From Desulfatitalea sp. BRH_c12 (lineage in GTDB: Bacteria > Desulfobacterota > Desulfobacteria > Desulfobacterales > Desulfosarcinaceae): 64,000 bases of DNA. The DNA lies in assembly GCA_000961655.1 (NCBI GenBank), contig LADR01000047.1, forward strand, positions 1 through 64,000, in the 5' to 3' direction. The first letter of the stretch is position 1. Each line of letters opens with the position of its first letter. Under the pieces are notes generated by a model. The model ran no database searches. It worked only from the letters and a program-made list of their open reading frames with translations, and was not told the origin of the DNA. Shown here piece by piece: positions 29,669-39,129 of the stretch. Both the position numbers and the translations under genes were made by a program.

Positions 29669-32250
29669 TTCTGTCCGCCTCCTGCCAATGAGGAAAGTTT
29701 TCTACTCGTCAATCTTGCCAGAATGTCATCACTGCCCAGTTTCGCTTCGGCCAACTTGCGTGCAGCAAGCTCCCTCCATTCAATAACTCCAGGCGACCGG
29801 AAAGAGTCCCAGAGCGCTCGCATTGTTGTCATGCACTCTTCTGAAAACTTTTTGAAATCTTCAACGCTGATGTAAAAAACATCTCCCGTGTGAGGTTCAG
29901 CAGCGAAATGTAATTTGTCCGACATTGAGCAGAATACGACCGAGAAACTTACTCCCGGGTGTTCTGCTGCGAGGGTGTCCGGATGGGCCTTGGCCTGAAG
30001 TGTTTTCTCTTTTGAGACGACAGGATTCTCTCCGGTTGCCGTGTAATCCTCAAAAACAACGCCCTGTCGCCCAAAGATCCACCACGGGTCCGGATCACCG
30101 GATCGCTCCGTGTTCCCCGATTCAAAGCCCATCAGGCGACCGAGCTTTGCCTGAGCTTCTTCAAACGGCTTCGATTCCGTGCTTGAAAGCCCTTCCCGGA
30201 TGGCCTGGAAATATTTTTCGATTTTTACGCTGCCGGACTTTCCAAACCGTTCAAGGACTCCTTCTATACGCTCGATGCGCTCTCCATAAATGACATCGAC
30301 AGGTACTTCCTGTGCCTGGATTGAGAGCAGCTTTTGAATCTGTTTGAGCCACGGCAACGTACTGGCGCATGAAAAGGCTGCCGAAAAATGTTCTTGAGCT
30401 ACCTGTGCTTGATCCGCCTGGTAGGCGGCTGAGCCAGCAAGGTAATTCCAAAGAGCAGAATATCCCTTCAGGTCATGCCCACCGGCAAGACTGGCAAGCA
30501 CATCTTTTGCTGAAGAGAGGGCACTGTCAAAATCTCCGGACCAAAGAGCATCGTGAAATTTCACTTCATGAACAACCGAGTTCCCGAGCGGACTTGCCGA
30601 TGGTATCGGTGATTGAGACAGTTCGTCTCTCGTTTCCAATATATGGTTATCGGCCGAGTTCCAGTCTGGCCCGTGGGCAATGAATATGTCGATGTTATCC
30701 CCCAGCTCAGACGGATTATCGACTTTTGATTGATCGACACCAAAATTGACTTCGGCCTGAAGTTCCGGATGCAGTGTTTCTCTCTTTTCCGGCATATGGA
30801 AATACTGATGCACCTTGTCGCCGATGATAACCACGAGCGCGTAGTCGGTTGATGAGCGTGTGCATCTTCCCACAGCCTGAGTGATCCTGGTGCGAATGCG
30901 AACCTGGAAAAGAACAGAGGCACCCAGTCGGCTGATGATGAAGCGCTCCTGAAGATTTGTGGATTCCGGAAGGCCGTAGATAATCAGGTATCTGCATTCG
31001 TCTCCGATCAGATCGATCCCGTCATACCTGTTCGCAAGAACGGCAATGGCGGAACCGGCCAGAGTGAAAGACTTCTTCGACGCCTCCAATTGGGCGGCGT
31101 CAAAGAGTGAATGACTCTGCGTCGTCGGGAGTGACCGAATGGCTTCTTTGACTTTGTCGGCGTCGCGGTTACTTGGGGTGAGAACAAGTGCTCTGTCAAA
31201 TTTCGTAACCCAGGAAACCGCGAGATCCAACGAAGCCGCTTCATCCCACATCCGCATGGGGAATACGAAAAAACGTCTGCCGATTCCCTGCTTATCCCAA
31301 CCCTCTGGAGCAGGTATCCGTTCGATTTTCTTACGGCCGAAAATTCTTTCCAGATCCCCACCTTCACCGAGAGTTGCAGACATGTAAATGCGCTGCTGCG
31401 CATTCTGAAAGGGCACGAAACTTTTTGTGGGGGCGATAAGAGGGCGAATGAGAATTGAATTACTGGTGTAATAGAGATGGCAGGCGTGAAGGTGATCTCT
31501 GATCATGCGCCATCGATAACCGTATTCCTCCGGGCTTTCATCGTCTCTGGAGGCACTATCAATCGCGGCTGTCAGAGCTGTCCTGCACTTGAGTAAATAT
31601 GGCGTCGGAATCTTGTTCACGAATGACGTATCAAGCGATCCCTCATTGCCCTGATCGTAACGGAGCTGGTCATTTTCCGTGGTGTAAGGCGCGATTATCT
31701 GCCAGATCGCATCGAAGGTAGTTTCATCCTGATAGCGCCGGACCTCCAACGACCAGAAACTCGACACGTAATTCTCAGCGGCATGCGCATCGTCAAAAAT
31801 GAGTGTATGAACGTCGCTGAAAAATGGGTTCGTGTTGAACAGAGCGCTATAGGTGGCAACACCTATTGATTCGCAATTGTTGAAAGCGGTCTTATCGGCC
31901 TCCGGGTACTGGTGTTTGGAACCTGAGAAATCAAGAGCGTTAATTCCGTATTTTTCTTTGGCCTGTTCAACCACCTGATGGACGAGCTGTTTGGTAGGAC
32001 AGAGCAGTACACATCTCTCCCGTTTCGTTCTTCTGCGCCATTCTGCGATCAGAAGACCAACCAGGGTTTTGCCGCTGCCTGTGGGCAATTCAAGCGCGAT
32101 ATCACGATTGTCGACATGGTCCATGTAGTTGCGGAGCATGTCGGCCTGCTGCGCAAGAAGGCCTTCTACGGTACGGTCCCGCAGGTCACGGAACAACGAT
32201 TCAGGATCTTTGATGGATACCGAAGATTTCTGGGGAATTTTAAATGCCAT
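29665..32250 (-). CDS. XPD/DinG-like SF2 helicase inside the type I operon
   Basis: 861 residues from ATG 32250, chosen because of a strong AAGGAGG seven bases upstream. Walker A ELPTGSGKT near 75, motif II written DDAHAAEN where DEAH is usual, motif III MSATL, and QAVGRCTRSSTDYALV as motif VI place it with Rad3/XPD/DinG-type or related DEAH helicases. There is no 4Fe-4S Cys cluster between motifs I and II. The C-terminal ~250 residues are not recognised. It sits between hsdS and hsdR, coupled to hsdR by a 4-base overlap. An N-terminal hsdR stub precedes it. It may be an accessory defence factor added to the operon (inference). Confidence 0.8.
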
Positions 32251-32251
32251 G

Positions 32252-32383
32252 GAGTAATCCTCCTTGGATTCTATTGCATGCGCCGCCGTAACTGGCGAGA
32301 TCTTCGGCAACCATGTTCGAAGTCACGCCGCCGCAGAGCGTGTCGAGAACCATCTGTGCGACAGTGTTTTCTTCGTTAAACAT
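32252..32383 (-). pseudogene. N-terminal stub of an older hsdR gene
   Basis: ATG 32383 overlaps the hsdS stop by 8 bases, the usual S-R coupling. The product begins FNEENTVAQMVLDTL, matching FNEENTVEQLVLDTL at the start of the intact HsdR, and continues to about AEDLASYGG before homology ends at the helicase ribosome binding site. Base-level divergence from the intact gene shows it is not a recent copy of it. It marks where the helicase cassette and a different hsdR were inserted. Confidence 0.75.
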
Positions 32384-33584
32384 GGGCGGCTTCTCCGTTT
32401 TCGATAAATCCGTTAATGAGCCTACCCAGCAAGGCTCGCGAATCACGGACAGAATCTTTTGCTGCCTTTCTTGCTACATCAATGGAACTCGCAGCTTGAA
32501 TTATTTCCCTTTGCTCCTCAGAACTTACCTTGACGACGGGCAGGTCAGCAAAGTGGCGGAAGTATGTATGCCTAACCTTACTACCCTCACATCGTGCTTC
32601 CACCATCCGACGGAAACGTGATGTTTGCAGAACACGGTACAGATACTCGCCTTCGACCCCTTCGTTACAAAGAAATCTTCCTAAACGCTGGTTCAATAGA
32701 CTATCGTCGCCTTCAACGGCCAGACAAACTCTCCCCATAAATCCGTCTTCGAGGGATTGGGCGGTAAGGTTGATTACGACATCGCCAGGACGAACGACCC
32801 AGCCAAAGTTCTCTTGCACATATTTTTCGTCAAGACGCACCGTCGAGCCTTCCGCCCAACTGAGACTTCCATCGGGAGCAAGATTTCCGGGGCGCAGCAA
32901 TTTGAAACCATGTTCCGAATAAGCAGTGCTTGGGAATGGTCGTCCATTTTGCATCGAACAAAGGTCATCAAGGCGAACTACAGTCCGACTCGGAGAATCA
33001 TCCGGGTCCGGGACAATCGAATCAATGAGCTTTTGCCATGAGACAGTGAACTCACTAACCACACGGGACTTTGTTTCCACCGCCTCATCCGCCGCCCACA
33101 GAATCTCGGCAATGCGCTTCTGTTCATCAAGCGGGGGCAGAGGGAACTCAAAGTCCTTCAACGCTGTCCAACTGGTCCTCGGCGACAGCGATCCGGCCGA
33201 GGTATCAAGCGCATGATCGAAGAATGCATCGCTCTGGCAGATAAATGGCAGAAGCCCTGGCAGCAGAACCTTTCTGTTCTTCGGCTCGAACGTCAGGATG
33301 TCCCCGGAGCAAATGCCTTCAAACTCGGCGTAGGCGACCTTGCGTTGATAGGCCCGGCGCTTGCCGAAAAGCGTCTGTCCCGGTACAAACTTGCGGGTAA
33401 ACGAGGTGCCATCCGCAACAGAGTTCCAGCGCCGAATATGCAGATTCTCGGGGTCGATGTGTTCAAGCCCGACGATTCTTTCAACGCTATTTGTCTCGGG
33501 ATCGCGTTCTACGAGGTTGGCGTTTTTCACCACCTCGCCGAACTTCACCATCTTCCAGCCGGGCTTCAGGGATTGTGTGCTCAA
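32376..33584 (-). CDS. hsdS: Type I restriction-modification specificity subunit
   Basis: 402 residues with the two-half layout of HsdS: target-recognition domain 1 (about 1-150), a conserved helical spacer (PLPPLDEQKRIAEILWAADE), target-recognition domain 2 (about 205-350), and a second helical repeat (VSSEEQREIIQAASSI). The first half begins with the common motif WKMVKFGEVV and the second with VRLDDLCSMQNGRPF. It determines the bipartite DNA site for HsdM and HsdR. The start overlaps the end of hsdM by 4 bases. The recognition sequence cannot be read from the protein. Confidence 0.92.
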   Translation of the reverse strand: MSTQSLKPGWKMVKFGEVVKNANLVERDPETNSVERIVGLEHIDPENLHIRRWNSVADGTSFTRKFVPGQTLFGKRRAYQRKVAYAEFEGICSGDILTFEPKNRKVLLPGLLPFICQSDAFFDHALDTSAGSLSPRTSWTALKDFEFPLPPLDEQKRIAEILWAADEAVETKSRVVSEFTVSWQKLIDSIVPDPDDSPSRTVVRLDDLCSMQNGRPFPSTAYSEHGFKLLRPGNLAPDGSLSWAEGSTVRLDEKYVQENFGWVVRPGDVVINLTAQSLEDGFMGRVCLAVEGDDSLLNQRLGRFLCNEGVEGEYLYRVLQTSRFRRMVEARCEGSKVRHTYFRHFADLPVVKVSSEEQREIIQAASSIDVARKAAKDSVRDSRALLGRLINGFIENGEAAHV

Positions 33585-35104
33585 TTGCCACCTCCCATCA
33601 CCCGTGCGTCCTCAAGCACCTTGAAGAGGCCATCCATGGACTCCCGCAATGCCATCGAGCTTTCCTGCCAGTTTGCTATGGCCTGTTTGAGGCTGACCGT
33701 TTCGGTCGCTCCGTTGCCATTGCCGTTTCCGTTGTCCGCCCGAACGTAGAGCGGGATGCTGAGGTTGCTGCTTTTCTCCCGGATCTCGTCATTGCCGACC
33801 ACCCGGGCAAAGCCTTCCACGTCACCGAACGTCTGGTAGGCGGCGACAATGCGCTGGATATGATCGTCGGTGAGGAAGCTCTGTGCCCGCTCTCGGGTCA
33901 CCTCATTCACCGCGTTGATGAAGAGCACCTTGTTTCTGCGCTCCCTGGGCTTGTTCATGCGGCAGATGACGACACAGGCTTCCATGGGCGAGTTGTAAAA
34001 GAGATTGGGACCGAGGCCCAGCACGCACTCCACCACGTCGTGGGCGACCAGCTTTTCGCGCATGGCCGACTCTTCGTTGCGGAAGAGGACGCCATGTGGA
34101 AACAGGATGGCGCAGCGGCCGCTTTTGGCCTTCATGCTCTTGATGATGTGCTGCCAGAAGGCATAGTCGGCACGGCCCTGGGGAGGGGTGCCGTAGAGGT
34201 TCCGGCCCCACGGATCGGCGGACCAGGCATCGCGGTCCCACTGCTTGATGGAGTATGGCGGATTAGCCAGGACCACGTCGAACTGCATGAGTCGGTCGCC
34301 TTCGACGAAGGCGGGGTTGGCCAGGGTATCGCCCCGGAAAATGCGGAAGTCCTCGATGCCGTGCAGGAACAGATTCATCCGGCCGATTGCCGAGGTGAGC
34401 AGGTTGCGCTCCTGGCCGAACAGCCGCAGGTTGCGCCACTCCTTGTTCTGCCGCTTGAGATGGGCGACGGCGGAGAGCAGCATGCCCGCCGAACCACAGG
34501 TAGGGTCATAGATCGACTCACCCGGCCTGGGTTCGAGCATCTCGGTCATCAGATGAACCACGGTGCGGTTGGTATAGAACTCCGCAGCGGTGTGACCGGA
34601 ATCGTCGGCGAACTTCTTGATCAGAAACTCATAGCCCACGCCCAGCTCATCTTCCGGGCAGTTGGAGAGCGAAAGCGTCTGCGAGCTGAAGTGCTCGATC
34701 AGCTCGCGCAGCATGTGATCCGGCAGGCGGTCCTTGTTGGTCCACTGGGCATCGCCGAACACCCCATACAGGGTGTCGGGGTTAGCCGTTTCAATAGTCC
34801 GCAGGGCCTCCTGGATGGCCTTACCCACGTTTTTGACCTTGGTTCGGGTGGCCTTCCAGTGGGCGCCCTCCGGGATCTGGAAGCGGTGCTGTTCGGGAAG
34901 CGCGGCGTATTCCTGATCGCCGCCGGACTCCTCCAGCGCATCGGCCAGCTCCTCGTCATAGACGTCGCACAGGCGCTTATAGAACAGCAGCGGGAAGATG
35001 AACTGCTTGTAGTCCCCGGCGTCAATGTAGCCGCGCAGCAAGGTGGCCGCGCCCCAGAGGTAGGATTCCAGCTCCGATTGGGAAATGTGTTTGTTCTTCT
35101 TCAT
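33581..35104 (-). CDS. hsdM: Type I DNA adenine methyltransferase subunit (second of two)
   Basis: 507 residues from ATG 35104, which overlaps the stop of the small upstream gene (ATGA). N-terminal HsdM helical domain (LWGAATLLRGYIDAGDYKQF), then the N6-adenine methyltransferase core: SAM motif I DPTCGSAGM and catalytic motif IV NPPYS. Compared with the usual DPACGTGGM, motif I has Thr and Ser-Ala replacements. A Gly/Asn repeat (NGNGNGNG) precedes the C-terminal helix. It is directly coupled to hsdS, so it is the likelier partner of this HsdS. It is a diverged paralogue of the hsdM at 35325-36842. Confidence 0.92.
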   Translation of the reverse strand: MKKNKHISQSELESYLWGAATLLRGYIDAGDYKQFIFPLLFYKRLCDVYDEELADALEESGGDQEYAALPEQHRFQIPEGAHWKATRTKVKNVGKAIQEALRTIETANPDTLYGVFGDAQWTNKDRLPDHMLRELIEHFSSQTLSLSNCPEDELGVGYEFLIKKFADDSGHTAAEFYTNRTVVHLMTEMLEPRPGESIYDPTCGSAGMLLSAVAHLKRQNKEWRNLRLFGQERNLLTSAIGRMNLFLHGIEDFRIFRGDTLANPAFVEGDRLMQFDVVLANPPYSIKQWDRDAWSADPWGRNLYGTPPQGRADYAFWQHIIKSMKAKSGRCAILFPHGVLFRNEESAMREKLVAHDVVECVLGLGPNLFYNSPMEACVVICRMNKPRERRNKVLFINAVNEVTRERAQSFLTDDHIQRIVAAYQTFGDVEGFARVVGNDEIREKSSNLSIPLYVRADNGNGNGNGATETVSLKQAIANWQESSMALRESMDGLFKVLEDARVMGGGN

Positions 35105-35328
35105 CGCGCTACCACTTCCCATTCAGAAATGTCCGTTGGAATATCGACGCCATCCAGGGAGTCCCAGTCGTAATCGCCGGTCGCCTGCATGTAAACGTCA
35201 TCGGCGGCCGCCAAGGCCGAGTGATAGGAGCCGAGCAGGTCGTCTTTGAACCAAAGTCCCCAGCGGCCGTTGGCTTGCGGTTTGATGAGGAAGCGACCGA
35301 TGGGTGATCTGTACTGGTAGATCTTCAC
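35101..35328 (-). CDS. Small protein between the two hsdM genes
   Basis: 75 residues from GTG 35328, which overlaps the stop of the upstream hsdM (GTGA); its own stop overlaps the start of the next hsdM (ATGA). Sequence features: a beta-hairpin-like start (YQYRSPIGRFLIKPQANGRW), GLWFKDDLLGSYHSALAAAD, and an acidic end with IPTDISEWEVV. No catalytic motif. The double overlap with both methyltransferase genes shows it is a genuine translated member of the operon. It may assist assembly of the two HsdM proteins; this is inference. Confidence 0.75.
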   Translation of the reverse strand: MKIYQYRSPIGRFLIKPQANGRWGLWFKDDLLGSYHSALAAADDVYMQATGDYDWDSLDGVDIPTDISEWEVVAR

Positions 35329-36842
35329 AGCAGACCCTCCCGGAGCAGCAGACCCTTCAGGCGATCCTCGGCCGCATACGCCGCCTGCAACGATTCCTTG
35401 AGGTCGGCGATGGCCTGATCGATGGCTATGGTTTCTTCCTCGATCACCGGTTCCACGTAGCGGGGGATGTTCAGGTTGAAATCGTTCTCGCGGATCTCGT
35501 CGAGCGTGACCACCCGGCAGATCCCTTCCACATCCTGATAGCCCTCGTACCAGCGATGGATGTTGTCCACGTGTTCCGGCAGCAGTTCGTTCTGGGCGCG
35601 GCCGGTCTTGAACTCCTTGGAGGCGTCGATGAACAGCACCTTCTGACGGTGAGCCTTGGGCTTGCTGTCGCGGAAGACCAGGACGCAAGGCGCGAGACCG
35701 GTGCCATAGAAAATGTTCTGTCCGAGGCCGATCACCGCTTCGAGGATGTCCATTTCCAGCAGCTTGCGCCGGATCTCGCCTTCCTTGGACATGCGGAACA
35801 GCACGCCATGGGGAAGCACCACGGCCATACGGCCGGTCTTGCGGGCCATGGACTTGATCATGTGCTGTACCCAGGCGAAGTCGCCAGACTTGGCTGGCGG
35901 CAGCCCGGCAAAGTTGCGGCCATAGGGGTCGTTGATCCAGATGTCGTCTCCCCACTTTTCCAGGGAGAAGGGAGGATTGGCGATGACGCAGTCAAAGGTG
36001 GCGAGGCTGTCGCCTGAATAAAAGGCGGGCAAGCGCAGGGTGTCGCCACGTTCGATATGGAAATCTTCCTCGCCGTGGAGAAAGAGGTTCATCCGGGCGA
36101 TGGAGGATGTGGTCAGGTTCTTTTCCTGGCCGTAGAGCTTGCCCAGCATGAGGTTCTCGTCGCCGCCATGCTCTTTGACATGATGCAGCGCCTCAAGGAG
36201 CATGCCGCCGGTCCCGCAGGCCGGGTCATAGATGGTTTCCCCGGCCTTGGGCGCAAGGATGCGAACCATCAGCGCGACCACGGAGCGCGGGGTATAGAAT
36301 TCACCGGCCTTCTTGTTGGTCAGGTCGGCAAATTTCTTGATCAGATATTCATAGGCCTGGCCGAGAATGTCCGCCCTGCAGTGCTCATTGCCCAGGTTGA
36401 GCGACGAGAAGTGTTCGATCAGGTCCTTGAGCAACGCGTCCGAAAGGCGGTCTTTGTTGGTCCATTGGGCATCGCCGAAGATGCCGTGCAGGGTATCCGG
36501 GTTGGCCTGCTCGATGCAGCGCATAGCCTTCTGGAGCGCATGACCGATATTGGCGCTCTTGGCCCGGACATCCTTCCAGTGGCAGCCCTCCGGAACCTGA
36601 AACCGGTGGTTCTCGGGGAACTGGGCAAATTCCACGTCGCCGTCGGACTCTTCCAGGGCAACGGCATACTCCTCGTCATAGACGTCGGAGAGCCGTTTGA
36701 AGAACAACAGCGGGAAGATGTAGGTCTTGAAGTCGGCCGCGTCGACAGGACCACGCAGGATATTGGCCGCTTGCCAGAGGTGACCGGTTAATACGCCTGT
36801 ATCCAAACTGAGAGAATTGAGTACACGCTTGAGATCCGGCAT
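35325..36842 (-). CDS. hsdM: Type I DNA adenine methyltransferase subunit (first of two)
   Basis: 505 residues, first gene of the type I operon, with GGGAAAG upstream. Canonical motifs: DPACGTGGM for SAM binding and NPPFS for the adenine-flipping catalytic loop, with the HsdM N-terminal domain (LWQAANILRGPVDAADFKTY) and C-terminal helices. It is clearly homologous to the second hsdM (shared QWTNKDRL and IEHFSS blocks). Having two full HsdM genes with one hsdS is uncommon; a heteromeric methyltransferase or two alternative enzymes are both possible. Confidence 0.92.
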   Translation of the reverse strand: MPDLKRVLNSLSLDTGVLTGHLWQAANILRGPVDAADFKTYIFPLLFFKRLSDVYDEEYAVALEESDGDVEFAQFPENHRFQVPEGCHWKDVRAKSANIGHALQKAMRCIEQANPDTLHGIFGDAQWTNKDRLSDALLKDLIEHFSSLNLGNEHCRADILGQAYEYLIKKFADLTNKKAGEFYTPRSVVALMVRILAPKAGETIYDPACGTGGMLLEALHHVKEHGGDENLMLGKLYGQEKNLTTSSIARMNLFLHGEEDFHIERGDTLRLPAFYSGDSLATFDCVIANPPFSLEKWGDDIWINDPYGRNFAGLPPAKSGDFAWVQHMIKSMARKTGRMAVVLPHGVLFRMSKEGEIRRKLLEMDILEAVIGLGQNIFYGTGLAPCVLVFRDSKPKAHRQKVLFIDASKEFKTGRAQNELLPEHVDNIHRWYEGYQDVEGICRVVTLDEIRENDFNLNIPRYVEPVIEEETIAIDQAIADLKESLQAAYAAEDRLKGLLLREGLL

Positions 36843-37148
36843 TAACTTTCCCGTTTCGTTGTGGTGCGTGTTAAGAGAATAACGACAACTTACCCGCAGG
36901 TACTTGAAAGGTCAAGAAAGGATGGCTCGCCGATTAAATGGTCGTCTTACCTGGCGAATGATGATCGGGACAGGAGGGCCCCACCCGGTGCCTGGTTGAT
37001 ACACCATCCTGATGAATCGCCCAATCATGTCCAGGTTGAGCGATCTATGATGAGCGACAGCCTGGGAGGAATACAGGCGGTTGGAAAGTTTCAGATCGGG
37101 TCAGGTGTCATCCTGGATAGATGTGTAATAAGTTCCTCTAACTCCCCT
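36843..37148. other. Intergenic region upstream of the type I operon
   Basis: Should contain the type I operon promoter on the minus strand close to 36850-36900, but I cannot point to a convincing -35/-10 pair. The plus-strand open frame here (36861 onward) has no ribosome binding site or recognisable product. Confidence 0.35.
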
Positions 37149-37826
37149 TTACGTACGCTCAATCCACTTTAGAATTGCGCTCAACAACGACGCACTGTGG
37201 TTAAGCTGTCGGTAGGCCTCGTGCCTTGTCATGAGCCGGTTCTCATTTTCGAGTGTGCGGCCGAGGGCCATGGAAAGGTTGGCGATCCGAGCCACCTCGG
37301 TGGCCAGATCGGTTTCGGTCTTGATAGTGATCTCGTAGGTCTTGATCTTATCCAGGTTCCGGAGGACTTCGTCCTCGATGATACCATCGTTGGCAAGATG
37401 GTTCTTCTTGCTGAAGTCGTTCATGGTGTGGTGCAGGGGCATTGACAGATCCCCAATATAGTGGACCAGGTACGCGAACAGATGTTCAGCGTATCTGCCC
37501 CTGGGTTTATTCTTCATATAGGTTCTGAGTGAGCTGATGATGGCGCCGTACAGGTGCCCATTCGGATCGAACGTGTCGTACCTTTCCGCTTGTTCCAGGA
37601 CCATCTCGGGGGTTATCACGATGCCCGGCGGGCTGTTGTAATAATGGTTGTAGCCTTCGATCTTTCCGAGTTTTGCCCGGGCAATGTCGGGAGCGGCAGC
37701 ATTGTACCATTTCTTGTAGCCGGCAGCTTTGGCAATGGCCAGGTGGGTTTCGTCGAACCAAGCATGTGATGGCGCGGTAGCGGATATTAAGAAAAAGACT
37801 GTGATCAGTATCTTGGCTATCTTCAT
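37149..37826 (-). CDS. Secreted zinc-dependent phospholipase C / S1-P1 nuclease-like protein
   Basis: 225 residues from ATG 37826 (GGAAGG upstream). A cleavable signal peptide (MKIAKILITVFFLISATA) ends at SHA, leaving Trp as mature residue 1. That Trp is a zinc ligand in the PLC/S1-P1 superfamily. Further ligand-type motifs: DETHLAIAK, FAYLVHYIGDLSMPLHH (H-x(3)-D and HH) and a downstream E in GIIEDEV. The predicted product is a periplasmic or secreted trinuclear-zinc hydrolase; phospholipid or nucleic-acid substrate is not decided. It stands next to, but outside, the type I operon, in the same direction. Confidence 0.7.
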   Translation of the reverse strand: MKIAKILITVFFLISATAPSHAWFDETHLAIAKAAGYKKWYNAAAPDIARAKLGKIEGYNHYYNSPPGIVITPEMVLEQAERYDTFDPNGHLYGAIISSLRTYMKNKPRGRYAEHLFAYLVHYIGDLSMPLHHTMNDFSKKNHLANDGIIEDEVLRNLDKIKTYEITIKTETDLATEVARIANLSMALGRTLENENRLMTRHEAYRQLNHSASLLSAILKWIERT

Positions 37827-37908
37827 GGGCAGCTTCCTTCCAAGTGCCTGTTGTCCAGCCGTATCACACGAGCCACACTCGAATAAGGATTTTAACGTAA
37901 GGACCACC

Positions 37909-38166
37909 ATGCAGACCATCAAGATCGAGTTCAAGATCGATAAAACGACCTGGCAAGGTCTGGATGCCGAAAAGGAACGTCACGGCTTGAGACAGTTGAT
38001 AAATAACGCGCTGAAGCGCTCCGCCCATGGAAAATGGGTTGGAAGTTACGCGAGAGACACCTCTCTGGTTTTCTATTGCATGGTCACCGATGAGACCCTG
38101 GCGAGGAATACCGTTCAGAAGGAGCTCAGTGGACATCACCTGATTAGGTTTTTGCAAGCGAGGTGA
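37909..38166 (+). CDS. Small unrecognised protein
   Basis: 85 residues from ATG 37909, preceded by AAGGA. Divergent from the zinc hydrolase gene with an 82-base gap. The protein is charged and compact: TIKIEFKIDKTTWQGLDAEK, helix RHGLRQLINNALKR, strand SLVFYCMVTDETLA. No membrane segment, Cys pair or known motif. The short spacing to a divergent neighbour suggests a shared promoter region. Confidence 0.55.
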   Translation: MQTIKIEFKIDKTTWQGLDAEKERHGLRQLINNALKRSAHGKWVGSYARDTSLVFYCMVTDETLARNTVQKELSGHHLIRFLQAR

Positions 38167-38414
38167 AGGTTCTTGAGTGAGGGGCGCTCCGGATCGGCCT
38201 GTTCCCACCACCGCTCCTTGTGGTGCCCAGGCGTCGATGTGGGGGCTCAGATACTGACCGAGAAAATCTGCCAGGGATCGGCTTGCCCATCCTCGTAAAA
38301 GTTTTTCCGATGGTGTTGGGTCTGGAGACCTAAAGTCGATCGGGGAAGGGTAAGGTATGGGTTTATTTTGGGGGTTTAAAAGCCCAGTCATTTGGGGAAA
38401 GTTTTGATAGGCGA

Positions 38415-38444
38415 TGGCATGCCCGGGAAGAATCGAACCCGGGC
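38415..38444 (-). other. tRNA T-arm-like palindrome, possible attachment-site remnant
   Basis: GCCCGGG (38421-38427) and CCCGGGC (38438-38444) flank a loop that on the minus strand reads TTCGATTCTT, very like a tRNA TPsiC loop followed by an acceptor-type CCGGGC end. No full tRNA can be folded upstream of it. Integrases often leave the 3' end of a tRNA at the edge of an island, and gene content changes from accessory to resident near here, so this may be such a scar. No integrase gene is present. Confidence 0.35.
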
Positions 38445-39129
38445 CTTACCCTGGGCTCCACTCGGACGGGGTTTCCGGGTGAGGCCCACCGGAACTCTCA
38501 GTTTCTTTCCAGCACTCCCGGTTTATCAGACACATAATACCTCGACTGTTTCTCAACTTATGCAATTCAGGTTGAGAACACAGAGGTGCAATAGTGTTGA
38601 ATTTAGACAGCCTTTGCAAACCTTGGAAAATGGGTGCAGATAGGGTGCAAAATGGGATAAAAAAGGGCACCTTTTTGAAAGATGCCTTTAATAATTTCAG
38701 TGGTTTACACGCAAAAATTGAATCTCCCCTTCGGCACCAAAAAAAGATAAGGGTTGTAACTTCTGGTTGCAGCCCTTTTCGTTTTGAGTAGGTTGCGGAT
38801 AAGTTTCTCCAGAATTTCCCATCAGTTAATAGGGTAGCTTCATAGGCATTGTAGTGGGTTCCGGTTCCATCTTCTGTTTGAAGCTCACTACAAATTAATT
38901 GACTCATCCCCAAGCTTTGGTTATGTTTATCATATTTCATAATGCATGTTCTCAAAGGTCTTCTGCGCGTCAATACCCCCATTCCCATTTTCCAAATTCC
39001 TACGAACTGAACGTAAGCGAAATCTCCTGATCCATATGCCAAGCTCCTTTCGCATTCCCACAGCCTGGAAACATCTGATTTTATTATTATTCCTATAGAC
39101 TTAACTTAAAATAAGGAACCAAGGGTTGC
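38445..39129. other. Long non-coding stretch at the island/resident boundary
   Basis: About 960 bases from 38167 to 39129 hold no supported gene. The stretch includes the T-arm-like palindrome and one terminator-like hairpin. Short open frames here lack start signals. Confidence 0.45.
38749..38787 (+). terminator. Rho-independent terminator-like hairpin
   Basis: AAGGGTTGTAAC pairs with GTTGCAGCCCTT (11-12 pairs including G-T pairs) around a short loop, followed by TTCGTTTT. It lies upstream of the histidine kinase and downstream of nothing intact, so it probably ended a gene that has been lost. Confidence 0.6.

Noticed and set aside
33491-35173. 560-codon open frame on the plus strand
   Set aside because: Antisense to the second hsdM; no domain and no ribosome binding site.
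35329-35955. Long N-terminal extension of the 75-residue gene between the hsdM genes
   Set aside because: This part is the shifted frame of the first hsdM; only the portion from GTG 35328 is protein-like.
38415-38500. Complete tRNA gene
   Set aside because: Only a T-arm-like hairpin can be formed; no D arm, anticodon arm or matching acceptor strand upstream.
38446-39042. 198-codon minus-strand open frame at the island edge
   Set aside because: No start signal, no recognisable domain, composition not coding-like.
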